This document shows, one piece after another, positions 1 to 11,900 of a stretch of 64,000 bases of DNA. Position 1 is the stretch's first letter. The number at the start of each line of letters is the position of its first letter. This stretch comes from Priapulus caudatus. Lineage: Eukaryota; Priapulida; Priapulimorpha; Priapulimorphida; Priapulidae. Location: NCBI RefSeq assembly GCF_000485595.1, contig NW_014577315.1, positions 27,541 to 91,540 on the forward strand. Direction: 5' to 3'. The notes below the pieces were generated by a model that saw only the letters and a list, made by a program, of their open reading frames with translations, had not been told where the DNA came from and did not search any database. The position numbers and the translations under genes are program-made.

Positions 1-106
1 TTGTGTGAGTCTCCACCACTTCTGTGATCTGTGTACAACATAACAAGTCCATTCGTCCATACTTCCAATCGATTTTCTCATTTCTTTCTCTAGCCCTAAT
101 GTTTCG

Positions 107-275
107 CGTGCTGATATGCGTGCGTGCTCACGTGTGCGTGTGTGTGCACTTTCGCATGTTTGTATCTGCGTGTACGCCCACCGCGTGCGCGCTTGTGTAC
201 GTGTTTGCGTGAATGCGCGTGCGTGCACTACGTGCGTGCGTTGGTGCGCGCGATGTTGCATGAGCGTGTGGCCTA
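107..275. repeat. GTGC/GTGT-rich microsatellite
   Basis: Irregular alternating purine-pyrimidine GTGCGTG repeats just downstream of the last visible gene B exon. The short open frames here are repeat artefacts. Confidence 0.85.
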
Positions 276-289
276 GTGAATGCGTTTAT

Positions 290-472
290 CTATCTGACGA
301 ACTTTACTGACAAATTACATACGATGGTGTTCAAAGCACTTCCGTGGTATGGAATCAGTCCCGGGTTTTCTCTGTTGATCGTATGTAGGATGGTCAGGTA
401 ATCCTCCCTGCTCATATTCGTCCGCATTCTCTCCTGCTTCTCTTTAAGTCTGAGCTTCAGCTTCTCAATCTC
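290..472 (-). CDS. Gene B exon 3: coiled coil and unrecognised segment, end unclear
   Basis: The acceptor acatctgcag|GAG is in phase with exon 2, whereas another acceptor near 513 would break the frame. The exon encodes EIEKLKLRLKEKQERM, then a segment (MSREDYLTILHTINRENPGL) I do not recognise. It either ends at TAG (292-290) or splices at gtaaag (after 308) or gtaatt (after 319). Without those donors the last residues are SVKFVR. Confidence 0.6.
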   Translation of the reverse strand, partial: EIEKLKLRLKEKQERMRTNMSREDYLTILHTINRENPGLIPYHGSALNTIVCNLSVKFVR

Positions 473-3362
473 CTGCAGATGTAAGTAATCATCGGGGATG
501 TCATAACCTGACACGGGTAAAGCCAAAACATTTACACGTGTACGGCTCTAGACCTATAGTTTCAAGATTTTTACATTGAAGTGGTTATAATAAGAGAATT
601 ATTGGTCAGCCGATGCTGAGACCCGGAGGTGGGCAGAATGAGGAGCAGATGGTGGGAAGTACCCGGACCAAGTTCGTGGTCATTTTACCGATCAATGGCA
701 GTGATTAGCTATTTGATTTCCCCGTGCCTCGGCACTGATCTGACGAGTGTTTAAAGCCTATGCGAAATGGACTATATTTCTTTCAGTAAAATACACTAAA
801 CAATCATTTTTTATCATATTATTGCTTACCTTTAGGTATTTTATCACAAATTTGTGTTTTTGTATCTTTTAAAGCAATAGCAAGTCCAGTAAAATCAAAA
901 TTTTTATTGATGCATAGATAGTTAAAAAAAATAACACAGCTACACATTACTATGTTTAACAGACGTGTTTTTCTCGCCTCCGCATAGGCTTTAAGCGTTA
1001 AAGAATTGAGTTAAGCAAGTATAACCTCAGGTAATACATGCAACACGGCCTCAAACTGCGTCGTTGGATATCCGCCAAGTCACGGGGTGGCAACGAGAAC
1101 GTTCGATGGTTGCAGTATTTGGTAGAGCCATTGAAAACCATTGTGACATAAAGAAACATTGGCAACCAGCGTTAATGTTGTATATAAGGGAAGTGAACGC
1201 ACCGATTAGCCCAGAGATTTACTAACCTATACTCAAGTCTAAGATATGGCGGATTATAGTGCTGTTGCCTGTTAGGTGCGTTATAGAGACTTTGAATTCA
1301 AAGAGAAAGAGAGAGGACGAGTCAGAGAGAGTCAGAGAGAGAGAGAGAGAGGGAAATATTGTACTGGGAAATAATTCATTGTAATGCGGTTTCTCGCGAG
1401 AGTTTTGTGTGTTTTTTGAGTTTTTCACATCTGTCACTCTTACTTCTTCTGTAGTGACACGACTGCATTGGGATCAAGCCCGTACAAAATTATTTTGTCA
1501 AATTTATTATTTTTAAACAACGTGCACTAGGCCTATATACGATGTTCTACAGAATGTAAGGCAATCGCGAAAAATGTTTTGCAATGGCGCTCTCGTGTTA
1601 GCCTACCTCACTGTGTTGTCTTTCCTTGTCTGCTTTCCTCTGCTGAATAATCTTGATCTTTTCCTTGATGTCCCACGTGCGAGCGCGATCATCATTCGGA
1701 CCCTGCACATCAGTTACCAGTTAAACTTCATCGCCGAGGAATTTTATTCCACTCGGACTATCACACAACGTCGCCAGACTAAAATGATATTTTTTGTAGG
1801 CACGACAGTAGCAGCAAAATCTTTCTTATTTAGCGATTCTTACAGTCGGCATTGACACAGTCGACACCGGTGGCAGGATTACGAGGTGTTGTGACAATTA
1901 ATTACTTGCACTTTGAGATACACTTTGGGCTACAAACCTGACAAAGCCCGCTAATGTTTAAGAAATGTCGGAGGTTCGCGCCTATTGATTAAATTTGTAT
2001 GGCATCATATCAAAATCTGCGTGCTTTTCTAAGATAGGTAACTACACTACATATATATTATATGTATATTATTTTTACTATTTGCAAATCAACCGTTACA
2101 CCTATCGCCCCACGCGTTTAATTAAATCGCAAGGTGACAATGTTGTGTGTTTGGGTAATAATGATGTGTTTCACCTCTAGCTGTCGCTTCTCTCTCGTCA
2201 GCTTGTCTAGCATCTCGACCAGCTCCTGGCAGTCTCTCTGCAGGCTCCTGATCATCGCCTCCAATGCTGTTATCTGACCTTCCTTCTCCTTGATCTGCAG
2301 CTCCAGCATACGTATCTCCTTGGAGTAGTCCTTACTTTCCGAGAGCATGTCATTGTAGCTGCAATGGTCGAAGCGCGTACGTAATTAGACACGCGTACTA
2401 TAACCGTTCGTTGATGCGAGGACTCCGCTCGTAACTGCATCAGAGGAGAGAATATCTACGGTTAGAGCAGCCAGCATGTGAGAGAGGCTATTCCTGCAGA
2501 GGCGTTGAACTTTTTATTTCCTTCGTATTATTAAGATGAGAGGGCGGCAGATGGTAAAGAATTTCACAGTTGGTAGCCGTGAGAGAGGGCGGTACAGAAC
2601 AATGGTATATTATATGGCGTATATATATACAGCGTTACATGGTTCACACGCCCACCTACGTGATACAACTCGTTCCCTGTGGTTATAAGTGCTATGCCAC
2701 AGGAAAGAAATGCACAGAAGTTCGAGAGAATGACCTGGGGTCAGAGCTGATGTAGCAAAACATATAGCAATAATAAGGTACATGCACGAACAACAGTATA
2801 CTGATGAAGTAGATGCTAGGTAGTTTATCGAGTGCTCGATTGGTACGAGCAAGAGTACGAATAGTTAGCTCCAAGAAACGGTATTGCTAGGGTTAGAATA
2901 CCGAATATAGACAATCCGTCGCACAGCCTGGTCGGGCTAACGAATAGTAAGCATTAAACAGGGGAATTGAGTTTCTGAGCTGATAAACACAGATAATTGT
3001 GTCTTAGACGAAATATGTAATGGCTTGCCGTCTTTAAGTACGAAACAATAATTAAGGTGAAGCCAAAACTAACTCAATATAATTATAGGAAAATCCACGC
3101 ATCACAGCGAACTCGTGTCTATGACATTGTTAATTAATTGAAATAATAGTGGGTAGTCGTAAGTGATTCAAACCCACGTGAAATGGATTGCGCGAGTAGT
3201 ATAGGTAGCGATAAGGTAGAATGTACAATAAAACTTTTTCTTTTGAAACGCTGATCTTACGCGTATCTGTAACTCCTCAGAATATCTACTAAACGAGCAC
3301 CAGGCGGGGTGATACTCCATTAGGAGTGTTCTCAACTTTAATATCATTAATGGTCATAAAAC

Positions 3363-3393
<31 letters not shown>

Positions 3394-6300
3394 TAGGATT
3401 ATCAATCATCAATCATTAATCATTAATCATTAATAATATCAAAGTTGGGAACACTCCTAATGGAGCGTTAGCCCGCAGGCGGCTGCCAAACTATGTAGCA
3501 AGCAACCAAGGAAGATTGCCATGGCGAGATGGCGAGCAGGTTATACCAGGGTTGGGCAGGAGACACACGTACAGCTGGGCTGAGCGGGAAGACATTTAGA
3601 CAGCTCGTTATTACGTGCAGACACGCTTGTGCTTTAAAATGCGCGCAAAACCTTGCAGCTCTTTTCCTTGCACACTCGTCCCCACGCCGGAGGAAGGGAG
3701 CTCTTTGGAATGTAGTCGATCAACTTTTCAAAACCGAAACATAATGCGTCGTAACGTTAGACCCTCTATGCCTGTTGGGTTTTGCGTTAAACCTATCAGA
3801 TAGGAATCGAATATGAGTTTCCCACAATACGAATCAGGAATTTTTTTTATAAATAGTAACAAGAGTTTCATGCGGCGATTTTATAAGAAACTTCTGAACA
3901 CCACTGCTCGAGGCGTATGCCATACCTATTTGCATGCATAGCTTTGGCGTGATTGATGGCACGCGTTTTAGACGGGCCACCCATATGCTATATGTTTTAT
4001 ATTGATCAGAGATGTTCCGCAATGCTCCATGCAGCCGGCACGTGATTCGCCTGCGAAGGGTAGCACCGCTTGTTGCGACTGTACTTGTAAAACTTAGAGT
4101 ACCTCCATAAAGACCTCTTTATGGAGGTACTCTAGTAAAACTACATTGCCGTTTTTTATTATAAATGCGCGACTCGCTACGCGGCTCCATTGGTCAAGGC
4201 GTTGGTAGGAATTGTGTTGACATTTTAGCGTGTCTAATCTTTTGCTGTGATAAAAATCGGTAGATGGAAGATACCATTAAGTAACATGCTTATCTCGCAT
4301 ACGTTTGGCGTAGACTTTTAGTAAACATGAAGTGAGTGCATGGTGGGTAATTTTTATGTGACCGGCATTTTCATTTGTGTGTGCGCGTGCGTGCGCGTGC
4401 GTAGGTTACGTGCATGCGTGCGTGCGTGCGTGTGTGTGTGAACGTACTTGCGTGCGTGCGTGTGTGTGTAAACGTACGTGCGTGCGCGCGTGCGTATGTG
4501 CGTGCGTGCGTGCGCTGTGGTTGATGGAGAGAATTCAACAGGGCTCGTAATTTCAATATCGATATTGGCCTTCACCCATGATACTATCAGGAGTAGATAA
4601 TAGGGTATATAGGATATCCCTATTATCTACTCCTGATACTATTATATATGTGGCCATGCAGCTACCGCCTCTCGGCGAACGTGCGTCTGTCGCGATGTGC
4701 TGGTAGTCGTGCCCCGCGGCGTGCTTATCGATAGGAAAAGTATAATATGAAGGTGTGCGACGCCACACAAGAGCAAAAAAAGATGTGGGACATGGGGGAA
4801 TGCCGCTATTGACTCTCGTTCCAGGGTCGAATGATTCGCAGATTATCCGAACGTCAGCGCTTCGAAACGTAAAGCTCTGTAAGTGGTCTTTCTAAAGACG
4901 CAGTCCAGCTATGTTTATATTCGCCGGCGTCGGTATATATACTGCGGGTGTAACTGCAGGTGTCACCTTTGCGGATTGTACTAGAGATGTAAGAGCGCCA
5001 AGGGCTGACTATATGTACGCATAGACCACGTGGAACGCTAGCTGCATTGTATATTGATATTTTAATCGAATGATTGATTGTCGGCGCCAGGGGAAGCGAT
5101 GAAGTTATCTTTCTTCAGCCAACGCACCTTCGGCAGAAATCGGCGTCTTGGTTGAAAGCGAGGATCTATCCTTTCACAGACATTAAACATGGCTCTGGCC
5201 TAGAGAGTCTGAGGAGTACTAAACGTTGTTTTGCGGTGCTACCTATTTCAGTATATATTTTTGTTAACGCTAAGGACGTGTCTTGTATAATAATCATAGT
5301 AGTCAAACATGGACTGTGCTGGGTAGCATAAATATGGCACTATTACACTGCAAATCTTCCAAATCGTAAAAGTTGGCATAAATTAGGGATTTGAGCGATC
5401 GAAACGCTTCGGCAAAATCCGCATTCGTGCTGCCGCCTTGTTGTACATATAACAACTTACTGCCTAATAAACAAGGACAATAACCATTTACCCTTTGGCA
5501 ATATACTAGAATGACGGTTAACCTATTTTCGATGGCCCAAATCGTGAAACATCATGTATGTTTTATCTTACCATGCATTTGTATTTGCTGGTAAAGTTTG
5601 GGTGTGTCGTGGTGTAACTCTTATAGTCACTAAAATGAGCGCTGATCGCTATCTAAATTACGTAGCGGCGATATAATTGCTGAAACCCCGCGATAAAGAT
5701 ACCACAGATGCAGTATTTAAATAAATAAATAAACGAAAAATAAATAAAAAATAAATAAGCAAATACATAATTAAAGAAACAAAGAAAAAACTAAAGGCAA
5801 TATTGTACTGTGTGCACACGTGCGTGCATGCGTGCAATATATTCGGTAAAATATTTTCGGTAAATTTTTCGGTTAAATTTTGTAAACCAACTCCGCCAGA
5901 ATATATTCGCTGTGATATCCCCCTATGACATTATATACTTATTACTACTTCGTATCATTCTCAAAATGTCCCTGCCACAGTGTCACCTTATCATAATTCT
6001 CGTTATAATATTTCCCGTCACAACATTCGCGTTGGCTCACGCTCCTGGTGATTTCCCCTGGTGATCTGTGTAGCAAGCAAACGCCTCCTCTAAGTCCTAA
6101 TGAAAATATGAACAAAGAATCAAATGTAGGTTTGGCGACATTGGCATGCGCGCGCACATCAATGCCCCTTTAGCGTTGTTTCTTGCCAAAGCTAGCTAAA
6201 ACGGGATCAGGTTTACAACCAAGGACAGTCGACGGGTTTTGTAAGCGTCGTGTTGGTGTGATGACTTCGATTTGTTTCACGCTTTATTTTGGCACTTTCC

Positions 6301-8814
6301 AACTTTTTCAATCACATGTTTATACAAAAGCGTTTTGCAGGAACGCAAATTTATTCTCGTTTGCCTAAAACACTCCTGTACGGGTGATGCATAGATACAA
6401 TAATGTAATCCAAACACAGGATAGGGGTGGGTTACATTATTGTATTTGGGGTGACGCACTGATTAGCTGAGGCTGGTATGCAATGCAAATGTCAAGTGAA
6501 CGACTATGCGATGTTATAAAGGGGCGTGGTTATAGTTGTAGGTAAAAAAATGTTAAATCCCTATGCAGTATACAACAGAAAACAAAAGTCCATTAAAGTA
6601 AAAATACAGCATTCCAAATTCATGGCAAATTGCTAATTAAAAAAAAACATATATCTGCTAAAATCTTCTTCTTTGTTCTATTCCTGATTCCACATATTTC
6701 TTCTATAAGGCACGTAGACACGTTTAGTTTATATTCCAGCAGCAGCACATGAAGATGTTTAGGATCAACATTGTATATTGCGTATTTTCAGCGTTTCGCC
6801 TTCTAATTAGTATCGACGTTAAGACTTAGTTACTAACGTCTACTAAGTTAGTATAAAATACGTTGTTTTTATTATCGACATTCGTTCACTGTCGATTGAT
6901 TGCGAAAAACATATACGAAACACACCTGGGAGTACACATATACGAGGGAGTACGGAATGTGCCGTTTGGGATTAATAATCTGCGGTTTATTAATTGTTAA
7001 TTTATAGTTAATTATTTCTGCGGAGAGTAAATGAGATTATCTACGTGTGCGTGGTTGCTCGTAGTTTTCCTCGACAGCCATAACGGCACGCGTTCCGCAC
7101 TATTTATAACGGTATCGCAATGCTATTCGAACTTCCTTCACAAAACGTCTATTACTCCTGATCTCGGTATTCCTAACCCTGCATATAGCAGCGACGGTTC
7201 ACAGCGGGTGATCGTATCGCGTGAATTCAACCACGCGTTCGGACATGCGCGTACCGGAAATTAACGACGTGTCTGAAGTCTTTTAATATGACAATATTTC
7301 ATTTAAAAAACGGCGTAAGTGTTTAGTTGCTATGTTATGCTTAACTCTATTATCGCGCCAGTGGAAAACTAACACGTATTAGTGTCGTCAGTGAAAACTT
7401 TATTCGGTTTTTATGATATCAATTTTCAAAACTAGGTTGCACCTACATTATTTTATAGGCGTACGGCTTTACTTTTATTGACTGGTGTTTTATTCTCTCG
7501 TATCATCCGATATCTGCCCCTACGCGTGCTTAATCCGACACGCGAGTTCGGTTAGTCTAAGAAATCATCGGTTTGCTAAACAACAGTCAACAAATATTCG
7601 TGATTGAGATGTTTAGTGTCACGTTAAAGTGAAATGCGGAAAGTCACACGTCTGTGTTCGAACGGCTAGGCTGTATCCTGTTTAGGCGCTGCATTTCGAG
7701 TATCATTGCGCACGTGTTACCACACGTCATGTTCTCATAATAGGTGTTCTGGTAACCCGTAGCAACCAAGCTGGATCTATTGTGTGCTCTTCGTATGCTC
7801 TTACGGCAAATGCTTATACGGCGCCCGTGTACAGCATCGTCGGAATTTTAAGGAACGCATAAACGTGAATCTTAGTTCGGGCCGGAGGTTAAATTTGCAA
7901 TCAATCAATGTGCACAAGACAACCAACGCTATTTCTCATAGCGTGTAGTATAGCTGTTAGATCATACTGCATGAATCGCAGACGATTTAGTACGAACCCC
8001 ATGTGATCTATCATATTCCCTTTTATGACAAGGAACAGCAACAAGGAACAGAAAGCATAGCTCATCTAGTGCAGTTAGCTACTCATCATGCAACTTATGA
8101 ACCACGCGATAGCATCTTCCCGTCATTCTTCCGCCCCTAACTCTTTTGCTTATTTATGACTGGCCCGTCAGCCATGTAACACGGATTTAATACAGTGGCA
8201 CCTTTATATGATTTCCATCTAGACAGGAGACTGGCAAGCAGACTTCATCTGTAGCATGATGAATATTCAGGTAACGTATCTGGCCAGACACCAGCACTCT
8301 GCTAGAAACCTGTTCTCTAGTTACAAGCGTGTCCTCCCCCTCTACTCACAGCTCACATGATGATCACATCTCCATATATCACCGTGCCCCTCTCCCCCAC
8401 CGTAACACTTCACACTCCGTTACCTTATTCTCGGTTAATCTCCGTATCAACCCCGTTCGTCAACCTAGCACCCTCGTACGTCACCCTAGCACCCTCGTAC
8501 GTCACCCTAGCACCCCCGTACGTCACCCTAGCACCCCCGTTCGTCAACCTAGCACCCCCGTACGTCACCCTAGCACCCCCGTACGTCACCCTAGCACCCC
8601 CGTACGTCACCACAGCACCCCCTGTTCGGTACCGTAGCACCCCCTGTTCGGTATCGTAGCACCCCCTGTTCGGTATCGTAGCACCCCCTTCGTCACTGTA
8701 GCATCGGACCAGAGTTAATTGGCCATCGACAAGTATTAGCGATGTATTATGTGTGTGTCATATCGCCCTGCGGCGCTATTTATTGAGAACGGACACGGCG
8801 CATTCTAGTGTGCA

Positions 8815-8855
<41 letters not shown>

Positions 8856-8909
8856 CGGTCTCTCATCATCTCTCTCTCTGCTCACCCTCTCTCTCTTCCT
8901 CTTCTCTCT

Positions 8910-8994
<85 letters not shown>

Positions 8995-11900
8995 ACACCT
9001 AACCCCACTTATAGGAACAGTATACGCAATAGGGTCCCTAATCCACCGATTTACATGGTCAGCGCAATCATGTGTGTGATGAAATGATGCGTCAACGCAG
9101 GGATTAGACTTGTAAGAAGATCTTATACGCTTGCAACTCATTACTCGCCAACGTGGACACATTTACTGGAATATAAGCGAACTGAATGGCGCAACAACGC
9201 CCGTTTATAAATTAACGATAACTCTTCTGGGAGGAGTCCAGTTAGACCTACGGTGAAACGTGTTTCAAGGTTAACTATTTGAGGACGAGCCAAGGCTCTC
9301 TAAGACTAAGTAATAATTCATAACAGAAGGCCTACGCGTTAAAACTGGTAGCCGCAGGGCGCACCAACGACTTAATTGGGCAACGTACGTTAATGAGGAA
9401 TAAACGAGCTACTGGCGGTGTCCATGTGTTGTCCCCACAAGCCCCACTTGTCATGGTGATAGATAGACAGACGACAACCATGCAGCACCTTCGCTCTACC
9501 ATGTAGCTGCCTAGTGACAAAGCTTTCTCTTGTCAGACGAAGGTTGGCCAAACTGTCACCTAACACTTACGTACGGCATTAGTTGTCGCGACGTAACAGT
9601 ATGTGGATGTTAGATGGAGAACGTCAAACGAACGAAGTCTGGGGAATCAATTAATACAGAAATCGTGTTGAGCCTGCCGGCGGGTACAGCAAGTATAATG
9701 AATCGCTAACCTCGCTCTATAATCAGTGCATTGCATAGCTTGAGTTCGGACGTAACGAAATGTAATTAGAGGCCGCATGTCCGGACACAATCTATTAAGC
9801 GGATACGCATTATTGTTGTCGCCACCATCATCATTATCATCGTAATCGTCCTCCTCGTCGACGTCATAAAAGTTTAAACTCCGTACTGACTACAAATTTG
9901 ATCCAATAACAAGCCACGGAAGGCCAGGTCCGAACAAAATTTTCACAGTGCATATATACATTCACTCCAGACTACAGGAGCGCTAGCCCGGACAACGTTT
10001 ATTAGCCCCCAAATCGAGGTAGGTCACGTGTGCGTGAACGCATGCTAAAGGTAGCACGCAACAGTAGCACTCGCCTTCCGCCAATGTTGCACTACTTCGT
10101 CTACTGGGAAATGAAAGGCGGAGTCTGTTTTTTTTCTCAATTTTGTGGCATTATTCAGCACTAGAGTGAACTGATTTGCATTATATACGTAAGTAAGATG
10201 CCCTATAGACGTTTAGAAAGCATGAAAAGTAGGATTATTCTTGTAGAGAAATTGTGTTATACTGTCGAGTGACGTAGCCTACGTCATCAGTACCTAGGCC
10301 GTTTAGTACATAAAACGTGAACTTGTAATGGTCTGATTACTTGCTGGAAATGTGCATTGTGTATCGTGTAAATGTTTTTGAGAAAAATCTGGATCTTGAA
10401 TCTGTTATTCAGCATTATTAAATTGTATGTTTTATGTGTGCTGAAACTCTCTATGTATGTTTAATTAATTTTTATGCCATGCTTATTTCGACATGCTGCC
10501 TATGGACGCCCACTTACGCTCAAGGGGTCGTTGTCGTATCAGGTACTACAGATATGTACCCGAGGTACATATATGTATACACAAAGTGTACCAGACTTGT
10601 ACTACAGAAGTGTACCCTAACCATAACACTAACTCTAACCCTAACCCTAACCCTAACCCTAACCCTAAACATACCTCATATAAAAATATAAACATAATAC
10701 TAAACAACCTAAAACTACCTCGGGTACATATCTGTATAGTAGTACCTGACGCCCATCCGAACTGAATTGACCATCGCCACATTGCGTGACGCCAGTATAG
10801 TTTGAGCATGAGCGGCAACTGCAGTCATAAATGCTTGACACGGCTAGTACAATGATGCTCTTACATGTGCTTATGTACACGTACAAGTTTACGTTACTGA
10901 TCCCATGCCTACTTAGATTTAGAAAGTAAGTTAATCTAATGACGGAACGTTACTTTTGTACAGGCAGTGTTCTCGGTCCGCAGCCGCCGGGCGCTCCGCG
11001 ACGGGAGACGTTCAACTGTGTCTGTACAGTTTCTCGGCACTTTTGTACAGTTCGTTCCGGCGCGGCCGCGCGCGCGCTCTCTCCTCCTCGATCGGGTCCC
11101 CTCTCTCGTCGTCTCTCTCGTCGCTCCTCCTCCTCGCTCTCCTCTTTCTCTCTCTCCTCTCTCTCTCCTCTCTCTGCTCTCTCGCTCTCTCTCCGTCTCT
11201 CGCGTCCTCTCTCTCTCCTCCTCTCTCGTCTCTTCTCTCTCTCTCTCTTATATAATATATATGATTATATATATATATAGATATATAATATATTATATAT
11301 ACATAATATTTATGCGCCCTTGGTTATTTGTATAATAGTGACGTTTGCACTGCGTGATAAAGTGATATCTAATTAACCTGTTAGGATGCAATTACGTTAA
11401 TCCTAACTGTTATGAGATATAATTTGAGATTATTTAATGTGTGGTACAAAGAGCGTTTTATGTATTATCATGTGCGCTAATTTTTGTAACGAAACAATTG
11501 AATTAATTGAAGCGGGGCAGTCTGTGTAGTGCATATATTAAGAGTACAATGTAAAACGAGGTTAGGTGTACCATTACTTTGTAGTGCTCTGCATGAAGAG
11601 TATAATGTTGGAACGTATGGACGTCTAGCACTGGATCGCACATTATTACCCGTCTGACCCAAGTAATTAATTGACACCTCTAAATGGCCATGAAAGATAT
11701 CACCCCATGAAAGATATCACCCCATGAGAGATATCACCCCATGAGAGATATCATCCCGTGAGAGACATATACCACATGATACTACGCGATATCACATGAT
11801 ACCATAATGATACTACATCACAGATACCACATGATGATGCCACATGATATCACGTGATACCATAATAATACTACATGACAGATACCACATGAGATACCAT

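Noticed and set aside
10635-10668. Chromosome end suggested by telomere repeats
   Set aside because: The array is only about 35 bp and internal to a palindromic element, with unique sequence on both sides.
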